Shown here in pieces: positions 54,848 to 64,000 of a DNA stretch of 64,000 bases. Below the pieces are notes generated by a model that saw nothing but the letters and a program-made list of their open reading frames with translations, made no database searches and was not told the origin of the DNA. The stretch is from Cheiracanthium punctorium (Eukaryota > Arthropoda > Arachnida > Araneae > Cheiracanthiidae), in the NCBI GenBank assembly GCA_038373885.1, contig JAWZYV010018266.1, positions 356,001 to 420,000 of the forward strand, written 5' to 3'. Each line of letters starts with the position of its first letter. Position 1 is the first letter of the stretch. Made by a program: the position numbers and the translations under genes.

Positions 54848-55415
54848 TTTTACAATATATATGAGCATAGGAAATTTTGAGGTAAATGATCTTGAATTTG
54901 ACGTAACTTTGTAAAGATATGGAAAACTTTAAAATAAAACAGTTATATAATATCGTGAAAGACATTTTAAGAGTATTAAAGCCTCCTACTTCAAACTTCA
55001 TTTTGTAATTTGAAGAAAAAGAAAAAAAGAAGAAAATGTAATATGTATTTTACAAGATATGAACATAGAAAATTTTGAGGTAACTTATTTTGTATTTAAG
55101 GTTAATTTATAAAGATATGACAGACTTTAAATTTAAACAAATATGTAATATCTGTAAAGACATTTTAAGAGCTTTAAAACCTCCTACTTCAAACGTAATT
55201 GTGTAACCTGAAGAGAAAGGGAAAAAAATGAAATGTAATATGTATTTTACAAAGTATGAACATTGCAAATTTTGAGATAACTCATTTTCAATTTAGCGTT
55301 TCTTATAAATTTATGTCAGACACTGAATAATATATAATACATAATGTCATAAAAAAATCTAAATGATTTTTAGAAGCTCATATTTCAAACGAGACTGCGC
55401 AATTTGAAAAAAAAC
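54848..55415. repeat. Tandem repeat, about 199 bp unit, three copies
   Basis: Unit starts near 54,848, 55,048 and 55,246. Shared landmarks are TTTTACAA..TATGA.CAT, AAATTTTGAG.TAA, GACATTTTAAGAG.(A/T)TTAAA and CCTCCTACTTCAAAC. The third unit is the most diverged and incomplete. Adenine-rich spacers with AAGAAAAAGAAAA separate units. Confidence 0.8.
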
Positions 55416-57284
55416 TATCATATGAAGAAGTAAACATAAAAATTCATTTTAATGAATTGTCAAAAGAACTTTAAAAAAAACTGAGAAATGGTGTGTTTGA
55501 ATTCGGTAGTGCATTATTTTATATTGCAATTTTATTCATTTATTTATTTGGTATATTTGACAGTAATTAATGACAGAAGAAATATATACATATTATAATA
55601 TCTGATTGATTTAACAATGATTAAAAAACACCTGTTTTTATATTTATTCTATACTATGCGATCCTACAATTTAGAACGCACTTAAAGATTTTAGTAATCT
55701 TATGCATGGAATTTTTACAGGTGAAATTAAACTCATTTTGCTAAGTAAATACTTATTACTAATTAACTTAGCTATTGTATACATTGGTATTGGATAGCAT
55801 TAAGATTTATCATTTCTAAATGACAATCTAGAGATACATTCTAATTCAACAAAATAAAACCAAAAAAAAACTCATAACATTTTGTTAAAATTTTATTAAT
55901 TTTCTAATATATTTTACAGTTTTTTTAGCAGACAAGATAAGATCGATTTGCAGTTTTCTGAATTTTATTTAACAAATGAACGACCCTTACTACACTTGTT
56001 CACATTGAAAAATCAACAAAGCTGGACGTTAAGTCATTAACAAAAATGTTCTTACATTTCCTTTATCACATTTCATTGTACACCACTTTAGTAAATAAAT
56101 GCTCATAACGACAGCATACTAACTCATTTTTCATGCTTCTTGTTTTTCCACTAAAAAGTGTTTTTATACTTGAAAGTCGTATATTTAACGAATGGTTTGT
56201 AACGCTAAAACAAAGCAAATATACAGTGAAACAGTCCAAAGTTAATTATAGTTATGACAGATCTACAGTAAATACCACGCAACGAATTCTGTATTTTTGT
56301 ACTGACTAACACTCTTGTTTTTGCACAACAACTTTATTGGAAATTTCTGGCGCTCCTGAAATGTCTTGTGGATAGATCAAAATGTGCTTCAATTGCTATT
56401 CCATCTTAAACAAGTTATTTCGAACTCTTTTTCATCATAGGCAGTTGTTTTCCCCAACAAAACTTATACCTATATTATACTATAATTAATATTAACTAAA
56501 ATAATAATAATACAATTACTCCCCTTTACACATGCGTGCTAATACATGGATTAAGCCCGCCTTCCCAATAAACCAGCTTTAACTACTGTAAATAAAGACA
56601 AATTTTATCAAATATATGCGTCGTCTACTAAAATAAATACGTATCTCCTAAAACAGTCTGTTGGTTTCAAGATAAACGCTCTTTTGTCCGCAAAATTTCG
56701 GTTTGAAAATATTGTATACCGGGCACTAATTTTTTTTTTCAAATCAACCCCACTTTATATCATTTGTAAAATTGCACTGAAATAACATAAAAGCAGGAGA
56801 GGAGTGGAGGAAATAAAATTGTTTAAAAAATATACCGCAATAACATGCTTTATCATTCCATATTACATGCTCCACCAGCACTTCATTTCGGGCATTATGA
56901 CGTTTTTATTGACGCAATTCACAGCACTGTTTGTGTTATTCACGAGATTCCTTCATTTGCGAATAGGAGCATAGGAATAAAACTTATGAGAAAGTTTATT
57001 AGAGTTTACGTCTGGGAAAGATGTCTTCTCATTAGAGAAGAGAACATATACACACATGTCATATAATAATGTTTTTAGTATCTATCTATCTAGCTTTGAC
57101 ATCTATAACTTCTTTTACAGTAGTGAAATTGATGATACTGCAGGATAGAAAAGGTGTACTAAAGAATCTGTAAATATATGTACATCCCCTGCCTTTTTGT
57201 GTTCCCTATGTATAGATAATTAGAAATACCTCAATCCACCAATCCTAAATTGTTTAAATTTGGTAACAGTATTCAAAAATTAAT

Positions 57285-57289
<5 letters not shown>
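55416..57289. other. AT-rich intergenic DNA
   Basis: No gene recognised. GCCCGCCTTCCCAATA at 56,553-56,568 duplicates the right end of pogo-like copy C. Confidence 0.5.

Positions 57290-57335
<46 letters not shown>
57290..57335. repeat. (TA)n microsatellite, target of Tc1 insertion
   Basis: About 45 bp of TA dinucleotides. The Tc1 element abuts it, its TA target lying at 57,334-57,335. Confidence 0.9.
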
Positions 57336-57338
<3 letters not shown>

Positions 57339-58735
57339 TGCTGGCCACCCAAATTGCAACACCAAGAAAAACAAGAGATATCACAACAAAATTTATTGTG
57401 TAGATAACATGTTGACCAAGTAACAAATGATTAAATTTACAGCATTCTATGAAGCGTGGTTCCTGCCAAAATCAGTACCCAGAGTAGCCGCCGTTGTTGG
57501 AGATCACAGCTGCCACACGCCTCGGCATTGATTCAAAGAGACTTTGAATGTGTTCTTGGGGTACAGCAGACCAAGCAGCTTCCACACGTTGCCAAAGTTG
57601 ATCTGGTGTGACAGCTGGGGATGAACTCTGGGTCAGTCGTTGAGCAACCATGGACCACATGTTTTCTATCGGCGAAAGATCCGGAGAGCGCGCCGGCCAG
57701 GGAAGCAATTCAATCTGGTGATTGACGAAGAACCCTTGGACAATGCGTGCCACGTGTGGCCGTGCATTATCCTGCTGAAATATGGCTGTTGGCAAGCCCT
57801 GAAGGTAAGAAAGGACAACTGGCTCCAACACCTCGGAGATGTAGCGCTGGCTGGTTAAAGTACCGGCAATGCGTACTAGAGGAGTGCGAGAGAGATATCC
57901 GATACCGCCCCATACCATAATACCCGGTGCAGGACCAGTGTGACGGTGCATAATGCAGCTGTTCAGCATCCTCTCTCCACGGTGTCTCCAGACTCGAATC
58001 CGACCGTCGTGGTGTTGCATACAGAAGCGTGACTCGTCAGTAAAGAGAATTTCATTCCATTCTGTCGTCCACATCCTTCTTTCATCGCACCATTGGCGGC
58101 GGAGACGTCTGTGGTTCCGCGTCAGAGGTAGACAAAGCAACGGACGTCTTGCGGACAGACCATTCTGCTGTAAACGACGTCGAATGGTACGCGCAGACAC
58201 TGGATGATGCGTTACAGACTGAATCTGCTGTGATATGGTTCGTGATGTGACTGAGCGGTCCGTCACTGCCATGCGTACAATCTGCCTGTCATCACGTGAC
58301 GTGGTGCACTGAGGTCGATCACGTCTGTCCGTCGTACCCTCCTGCACCCAACGATCACATATCCGCATCACAGTTGTTTGGTTTCGTCCAATACGACGAC
58401 CGATTTCCCTGAAAGATAACCCACAATCTCGGTATGCCACTATCCTTCCTCTGTCAAACTCGGATACTTGATCAAAAGATGATCGTTGTTTCCTACGAGG
58501 CATAATTTATCGTTTTTTTCAAAAAAAAGCAAGAAAAACACAATTGCTGTACTTGAAACCGTCGAAATCTCCAAGCCTTAAATAGCGCTTTGAGGTGGCG
58601 CCACAGGCGCGCTTGATGTGCGTCTGCGCTGAAATTCTAATCATTTGCATATCTCACCTCAGCTAATGCATGTTGTAAATTTCATATTATTTGCATGCTT
58701 CCTTCAGGGTGTTGCATTTACGATGGCCAGCAGTG
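57336..58735 (-). mobile_element. Tc1-family DNA transposon, complete copy
   Basis: 1,400 bp. The inverted ends are CACTGCTGGCCACCCAAATT and (reverse strand) CACTGCTGGCCATCGTAAAT, both continuing into GCAACACC. TA flanks both sides (57,334-57,335; 58,736-58,737). It encodes one uninterrupted transposase on the minus strand. Length, TA target and single gene are all typical of Tc1 elements. This copy could be active. Confidence 0.93.
57472..58503 (-). CDS. Tc1-family transposase, intact (343 aa)
   Basis: Cut-and-paste transposase that binds the element ends in the nucleus and integrates at TA. The start is ATGCCTCGTAGG; the length is usual for the family. Two helix-turn-helix units of the paired type occupy about residues 10-55 and 70-125, joined by a degenerate GRPR-like RRDRPQ. 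The catalytic triad is D156 (FTDESRF), D245 (QQDNARPH) and E280 (SPDLSPIEN), with 34 residues between the last two (DD34E). The C-terminus ends NNGGYSGY. No stop or frame change occurs. The element ends are present on both sides, so this gene could support its own mobility. Near-identical to the copy at 60,866-61,897, differing at residue 102 (Val here, Ile there). Confidence 0.95.
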   Translation of the reverse strand: MPRRKQRSSFDQVSEFDRGRIVAYRDCGLSFREIGRRIGRNQTTVMRICDRWVQEGTTDRRDRPQCTTSRDDRQIVRMAVTDRSVTSRTISQQIQSVTHHPVSARTIRRRLQQNGLSARRPLLCLPLTRNHRRLRRQWCDERRMWTTEWNEILFTDESRFCMQHHDGRIRVWRHRGERMLNSCIMHRHTGPAPGIMVWGGIGYLSRTPLVRIAGTLTSQRYISEVLEPVVLSYLQGLPTAIFQQDNARPHVARIVQGFFVNHQIELLPWPARSPDLSPIENMWSMVAQRLTQSSSPAVTPDQLWQRVEAAWSAVPQEHIQSLFESMPRRVAAVISNNGGYSGY

Positions 58736-58737
58736 TA

Positions 58738-59735
58738 TCAAGCTTTCATAATTACACGTGTAACTTTTGTTGATTTACAACTTTTGTTAGCAGATTCGTT
58801 AACAATAGGTAGCAGGGTCCCGCAATGTCTTAGAGAAACTGTTTCCCCGATTGGTTAAGGTGGCGGGCGATCATATGAATGGAAATGGAGTTCTCGCAGG
58901 CTTATGCTCCTAGGCGTCTTAATGTGTCTCGCAGTGTAGTCGACCATCTTTTGAATCAATATCAAACGTAAGCTTCTGTGTCCAGAAGACATGTTATAGG
59001 CCGACCACGAGCTACAACACGCGCAGACTATCGTTTTATAGCTCTTTCGGCCCGGAAAAGAAGAAGCATTTCTGTGCCGCAACTTGTTGCAAACCACTCT
59101 GGAGCATCAGCGAGAAAAATATCCGCTAGTACAGGGCGAAGGCTTCTTCACAATGCAGGTCTCTATGCAAGGTGACCACTGATTTCATTCTGATGGATGA
59201 TAATGCCTGACCTCACCGAGCTGTGCTTGTTGAGGATTATCTTGAGAGTCAAGGTTTGGAGCGAATGGAATGGCCAGCTCAATCTCCAGACCTCGATCCG
59301 ATAGAAACGCTTTGGGACAACCTTGGCAGACAAGTGGCTACTTCAAGTCCTCCTCGAAGATCGTTGCATGAGCTGGAACAAGGACTAATCCGTTCGTGGT
59401 CTTCGCTCCCTATTGAGTTATCCGAAAGCATGGCCGCCAGTGCATTAAAATTAGGGGTGGACACATTCCTTATTAGAACTCATATTTGTAATGTTTCTAC
59501 CACATTTTCCCACAAAAAGCTTTGATAAACTGTTTTCTCCAAAAGTGAATTTTTCTACCAAAAGTGTTCTTTTGCTTTTACACCACGCTTGCGTTGAAAT
59601 TATGTAAATTTCTATGTCATACTCAATAAAGAACTATTTAGTGCTGAGTTAGTCCAAATTTGTTGCTTCTATGTTCATTTGTTTCCATTCATTCACTAAA
59701 AACAGGTTGTACCTTAACTTTTGGGGCGGGTAGTG
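58738..59735 (+). mobile_element. Second Tc1-like element, 3' part, internally deleted
   Basis: The right end reads AGGTTGTACCTTAACTTTTG then GGGCGGGTAGTG followed by TA, a Tc1-type terminus. No matching left end (CACTACCCGCC) is found upstream, so the left end is lost or lies elsewhere. It contains a deleted transposase (58,879-59,525). The left limit given is simply the end of the adjacent Tc1 element. Confidence 0.55.
58879..59525 (+). pseudogene. Tc1-like transposase relic with central deletion
   Basis: The N-terminal part reads AYAPRRLNVSRSVVDHLLNQ, a TAA stop (58,969-58,971), then RRHVIGRPRATTRADYR, which carries the GRPR-type motif between the two helix-turn-helix units, and ends ...LLHNAGLYAR. 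The next recognisable residues, after a frame change, are the second catalytic region (LMDDNA, a TGA at 59,208-59,210, then PHRAVLVEDYLESQG) and SPDLDPIETLWD with the catalytic glutamate. About 115 residues including the first catalytic aspartate are missing. Family differs from the intact Tc1 next to it. Inactive. Confidence 0.85.
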
Positions 59736-59737
59736 TA

Positions 59738-60800
59738 TTAAAAAACTTGCATATTTACAACTCGGTTGTATTTATACTGGAGACAGAATTATTTATAATT
59801 AATCTAAATAGAACACCTTTCATGTATTTATGAAACGACTGCAAATGTTCTCTACAGCAAGACTCAATGTGAGCGTGTCCTCAATGAGTCACAGCAATGT
59901 CCTCTGGATCGTTATAATGACTCATAGTTTCTTTTTTCACAGTTCTGATCCCGGTTGTAGTGAGGGTTCCCTGCGCAGATAATCTAGAGCAGTGGTAGGA
60001 CAAGCCTTTCACCGTGCCATGCATTAAATCATTTTATTTAAACATTAAAACTTGCTAGAACAAGAAGGAAACTTTCTAAGCATGAAATGAGTGTTTCTTT
60101 TTCTTGTCTTTTTTTAACGTATTAATTAAATGTTTGTAACATCAACCACAAACTTCTGCAAAGAATAATTTCTGCTATTATGAAGCTCCTAACTAAAGTT
60201 TTTGATTTTAAACAATTGTTTAATATTAGTTGTCAGCTAAGAAAATTTCAGGTAAGGCTAAAAGCAACCATATGTAGTATTGAATCCATTCCTTTTATCT
60301 TGAAATTGGAGCTATGTTACTATCAGATCAGCGTACAGTAGGACTATTGGCAGCCTACCTCTCAAGGTAGACTTTGGTAGACAGGGTAGGTATATGCAGG
60401 AATAGTCTTTGGCGTTTACACATCATACAGAAAATGGCTACTGACGTAAAAACAAAATCAACCAAATGCATTAAGGCAGGTAATTTAAGCATATGTATAT
60501 TATTTCCATGGTTTTAAAATATTTTCAATGTCAGTGTTTTTTTTTTTCACATTAATTAACTATTTTTTTCATATATTATTAACTTTTGCAGAGAATAATT
60601 TCTATTATTATGAAGCTTAAAACAAAAGGTTTGGGATTTAAATCCTTATTTAATGCTAGTGGTCCGGTAAAAAAAAAAAAAATCAAGTAAGGCTAAAATC
60701 AATGATATGATGACCACATTGTGGAATACAATGTGAAATTTCATAAGGGGTCTAAAGGGACATCGTTATGTATAAAAAAGTGTATGCGTGTAATCTTTAC
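59738..60800. other. Non-coding remainder of duplication unit 1
   Basis: No gene. Contains a degenerate internal direct repeat: about 60,130-60,275 and 60,565-60,705 share AGAATAATTTCT.(C/T)TATTATGAAGCT and AAGTAAGGCTAAAA.CAA landmarks. Confidence 0.6.
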
Positions 60801-62129
60801 ACATGTTGACCAAGTAACAAATGATTAAATTTACAGCATTCTATGAAGCGTGGTTCCTGCCAAAATCAGTACCCAGAGTAGCCGCCGTTGTTGGAGATCA
60901 CAGCTGCCACACGCCTCGGCATTGATTCAAAGAGACTTTGAATGTGTTCTTGGGGTACAGCAGACCAAGCAGCTTCCACACGTTGCCAAAGTTGATCTGG
61001 TGTGACAGCTGGGGATGAACTCTGGGTCAGTCGTTGAGCAACCATGGACCACATGTTTTCTATCGGCGAAAGATCCGGAGAGCGCGCCGGCCAGGGAAGC
61101 AATTCAATCTGGTGATTGACGAAGAACCCTTGGACAATGCGTGCCACGTGTGGCCGTGCATTATCCTGCTGAAATATGGCTGTTGGCAAGCCCTGAAGGT
61201 AAGAAAGGACAACTGGCTCCAACACCTCGGAGATGTAGCGCTGGCTGGTTAAAGTACCGGCAATGCGTACTAGAGGAGTGCGAGAGAGATATCCGATACC
61301 GCCCCATACCATAATACCCGGTGCAGGACCAGTGTGACGGTGCATAATGCAGCTGTTCAGCATCCTCTCTCCACGGTGTCTCCAGACTCGAATCCGACCG
61401 TCGTGGTGTTGCATACAGAAGCGTGACTCGTCAGTAAAGAGAATTTCATTCCATTCTGTCGTCCACATCCTTCTTTCATCGCACCATTGGCGGCGGAGAC
61501 GTCTGTGGTTCCGCGTCAGAGGTAGACAAAGCAACGGACGTCTTGCGGACAGACCATTCTGCTGTAAACGACGTCGAATGGTACGCGCAGAAATTGGATG
61601 ATGCGTTACAGACTGAATCTGCTGTGATATGGTTCGTGATGTGACTGAGCGGTCCGTCACTGCCATGCGTACAATCTGCCTGTCATCACGTGACGTGGTG
61701 CACTGAGGTCGATCACGTCTGTCCGTCGTACCCTCCTGCACCCAACGATCACATATCCGCATCACAGTTGTTTGGTTTCGTCCAATACGACGACCGATTT
61801 CCCTGAAAGATAACCCACAATCTCGGTATGCCACTATCCTTCCTCTGTCAAACTCGGATACTTGATCAAAAGATGATCGTTGTTTCCTACGAGGCATAAT
61901 TTATCGTTTTTTTCAAAAAAAAGCAAGAAAAACACAATTGCTGTACTTGAAACCGTCGAAATCTCCAAGCCTTAAATAGCGCTTTGAGGTGGCGCCACAG
62001 GCGCGCTTGATGTGCGTCTGCGCTGAAATTCTAATCATTTGCATATCTCACCTCAGCTAATGCATGTTGTAAATTTCATATTATTTGCATGCTTCCTTCA
62101 GGGTGTTGCATTTACGATGGCCAGCAGTG
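60801..62129 (-). mobile_element. Tc1 element copy 2, lacking one terminal repeat
   Basis: Identical in layout to the element at 57,336-58,735, but the first 71 bp, including one inverted terminal repeat, are absent because the duplication starts inside the element. The remaining end (62,100-62,129) is intact. It cannot excise as a normal two-ended element, but its transposase gene is complete. Confidence 0.9.
60866..61897 (-). CDS. Tc1-family transposase, intact, second copy (343 aa)
   Basis: Same protein as at 57,472-58,503 with one visible replacement (Ile102). The triad D156, D245 and E280 and both helix-turn-helix units are retained, with no stops. The upstream (5') terminal repeat is retained, so any promoter within that end would still be present; the 3' terminal repeat is missing. 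Product could act in trans on other copies. Maintained by duplication, not transposition. Confidence 0.93.
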   Translation of the reverse strand: MPRRKQRSSFDQVSEFDRGRIVAYRDCGLSFREIGRRIGRNQTTVMRICDRWVQEGTTDRRDRPQCTTSRDDRQIVRMAVTDRSVTSRTISQQIQSVTHHPISARTIRRRLQQNGLSARRPLLCLPLTRNHRRLRRQWCDERRMWTTEWNEILFTDESRFCMQHHDGRIRVWRHRGERMLNSCIMHRHTGPAPGIMVWGGIGYLSRTPLVRIAGTLTSQRYISEVLEPVVLSYLQGLPTAIFQQDNARPHVARIVQGFFVNHQIELLPWPARSPDLSPIENMWSMVAQRLTQSSSPAVTPDQLWQRVEAAWSAVPQEHIQSLFESMPRRVAAVISNNGGYSGY

Positions 62130-62131
62130 TA

Positions 62132-63129
62132 TCAAGCTTTCATAATTACACGTGTAACTTTTGTTGATTTACAACTTTTGTTAGCAGATTCGTTAACAAT
62201 AGGTAGCAGGGTCCCGCAATGTCTTAGAGAAACTGTTTCCCCGATTGGTTAAGGTGGCGGGCGATCATATGAATGGAAATGGAGTTCTCGCAGGCTTATG
62301 CTCCTAGGCGTCTTAATGTGTCTCGCAGTGTAGTCGACCATCTTTTGAATCAATATCAAACGTAAGCTTCTGTGTCCAGAAGACATGTTATAGGCCGACC
62401 ACGAGCTACAACACGCGCAGACTATCGTTTTATAGCTCTTTCGGCCCGGAAAAGAAGAAGCATTTCTGTGCCGCAACTTGTTGCAAACCACTCTGGAGCA
62501 TCAGCGAGAAAAATATCCGCTAGTACAGGGCGAAGGCTTCTTCACAATGCAGGTCTCTATGCAAGGTGACCACTGATTTCATTCTGATGGATGATAATGC
62601 CTGACCTCACCGAGCTGTGCTTGTTGAGGATTATCTTGAGAGTCAAGGTTTGGAGCGAATGGAATGGCCAGCTCAATCTCCAGACCTCGATCCGATAGAA
62701 ACGCTTTGGGACAACCTTGGCAGACAAGTGGCTACTTCAAGTCCTCCTCGAAGATCGTTGCATGAGCTGGAACAAGGACTAATCCGTTCGTGGTCTTCGC
62801 TCCCTATTGAGTTATCCGAAAGCATGGTCGCCAGTGCATTAAAATTAGGGGTGGACACATTCCTTATTAGAACTCATATTTGTAATGTTTCTACCACATT
62901 TTCCCACAAAAAGCTTTGATAAACTGTTTTCTCCAAAAGTGAATTTTTCTACCAAAAGTGTTCTTTTGCTTTTACACCACGTTTGCGTTGAAATTATGTA
63001 AATTTCTATGTCATACTCAATAAAGAACTATTTAGTGCTGAGTTAGTCCAAATTTGTTGCTTCTATGTTCATTTGTTTCCATTCATTCACTAAAAACAGG
63101 TTGTACCTTAACTTTTGGGGCGGGTAGTG
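62132..63129 (+). mobile_element. Second Tc1-like element, duplicate of 58,738-59,735
   Basis: Same right terminus ending GGGCGGGTAGTG then TA, and the same missing left end. Present because it lies within the duplicated unit. Confidence 0.55.
62273..62919 (+). pseudogene. Tc1-like transposase relic, second copy
   Basis: Carries the same stops, frame change and central deletion as 58,879-59,525, so the damage predates the duplication. One extra replacement (Ala to Val in SESMVASAL) distinguishes it. Confidence 0.85.
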
Positions 63130-63131
63130 TA

Positions 63132-64000
63132 TTAAAAAACTTGCATATTTACAACTCGGTTGTATTTATACTGGAGACAGAATTATTTATAATTAATCTA
63201 AATAGAACACCTTTCATGTATTTATGAAACGACTGCAAATGTTCTCTACAGCAAGACTCAATGTGAGCGTGTCCTCAATGAGTCACAGCAATGTCCTCTG
63301 GAGCGTTATAATGACTCATAGTTTCTTTTTTCACAGTTCTGATCCCGGTTGTAGTGAGGGTTCCCTGCGCAGATAATCTAGAGCAGTGGTAGGACAAGCC
63401 TTTCACCGTGCCATGCATTAAATCATTTTATTTAAACATTAAAACTTGCTAGAACAAGAAGGAAACTTTCTAAGCATGAAATGAGTGTTTCTTTTTCTTT
63501 GTCTTTTTTTTAACGTATTAATTAAATGTTTGTAACATCAACCACAAACTTCTGCAAAGAATAATTTCTGCTATTATGAAGCTCCTAACTAAAGTTTTTG
63601 ATTTTAAACAATTGTTTAATATTAGTTGTCAGCTAAGAAAATTTCAGGTAAGGCTAAAAGCAACCATATGTAGTATTGAATCCATTCCTTTTATCTTGAA
63701 ATTGGAGCTATGTTACTATCAGATCAGCGTACAGTAGGACTATTGGCAGCCTACCTCTCAAGGTAGACTTTGGTAGACAGGGTAGGTATATGCAGGAATA
63801 GTCTTTGGCGTTTACACATCATACAGAAAATGGCTACTGACGTAAAAACAAAATCAACCAAATGCATTAAGGCAGGTAATTTAAGCATATGTATATTATT
63901 TCCATGGTTTTAAAATATTTTCAATGTCAGTGTTTTTTTTTTCACATTAATTAACTATTTTTTTCATATATTATTAACTTTTGCAGAGAATAATTTCTAT
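63132..64000. other. Non-coding remainder of duplication unit 2
   Basis: Matches 59,738-60,605; no gene. Confidence 0.6.

Larger units (their letters stand above)
57407..60800. repeat. 3,394 bp tandem duplication, unit 1
   Basis: The sequence from ACATGTTGACCAAGTAAC at 57,407 recurs from 60,801 with only a handful of differences. The left boundary lies 71 bp inside the Tc1 element; bases before it differ between units (GTAGATA against AATCTTTAC). Unit 1 contains most of the Tc1 element, a second Tc1-like relic and about 1 kb of non-coding DNA. Confidence 0.93.
60801..64000. repeat. 3,394 bp tandem duplication, unit 2 (runs past window end)
   Basis: Follows unit 1 without a gap. Differences noticed: two adjacent-region changes in the transposase (Val to Ile), one Ala to Val in the relic, single-base changes near 62,981 and 63,304, and different T-run lengths near 63,500 and 63,930. 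That is roughly 0.2% plus homopolymer indels. The right boundary is outside the window. Confidence 0.93.

Noticed and set aside
57640..58207. Plus-strand frames opposite the Tc1 transposase (also 61,034-61,601)
   Set aside because: Antisense shadows of an intact conserved minus-strand gene.

Overview
This is an AT-rich, repeat-dense stretch of an animal nuclear genome. I recognise no host gene in it. The intact Tc1-family transposase (two copies near 57.5 and 60.9 kb) and the mix of mariner, pogo, P-like and Ty3/gypsy material fit an arthropod. From memory of how common this Tc1 family is in orb-weaver genomes, I think a spider is most likely, but that is inference. There are no operons, ribosome-binding sites or other bacterial signals. 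The window is best read as layered transposable elements in non-coding DNA.

Layout. 0-1.9 kb: a pogo-like non-autonomous repeat interrupted by a 1.3 kb foldback element whose arms are about 570 bp. 3.7-8.9 kb: a 5.2 kb pogo-type element (TA target duplication, C-terminal transposase remnant with a PHD-like finger) that is itself interrupted by a 3.5 kb P-superfamily element with 43 bp inverted repeats and an 8 bp target duplication. 9-19 kb: mostly AT-rich DNA, microsatellites, one copy of a 690 bp dispersed repeat and a second pogo-like copy. 19.4-31 kb: four decayed mariner/Tc1-class transposase fragments, plus an element with palindromic iterons (23.7-25.2 kb), a tRNA-derived SINE and a partial second iteron copy. 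31-41 kb: AT-rich DNA with two MITE-like elements, an unrecognised decayed coding segment (37.5-38.1 kb) and the second 690 bp repeat copy.

41-46.4 kb: a complete young LTR retrotransposon (GTAGT target duplications, LTRs differing at two bases plus one 8 bp indel). Its proteins are Ty3/gypsy-like, but integrase lies upstream of reverse transcriptase, which is the Ty1/copia order known from Gmr1-type elements. Its frame is broken in four places. 50.2-54.4 kb: a third pogo-like copy split by a 3.5 kb iteron element containing a perfect 40 bp palindrome. 54.8-55.4 kb: a three-unit tandem repeat of about 199 bp. 57.3-64 kb: a 1.4 kb Tc1 element with an intact transposase, and a 3,394 bp near-identical tandem duplication that begins inside that element and runs off the end of the window.

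The elements interact mainly by nesting. Three pogo-related copies have each been hit by a different class of element. The most novel items are the integrase-first gypsy element, the P-in-pogo insertion and the two iteron-bearing elements that share a terminal motif but carry different palindromic repeat arrays.
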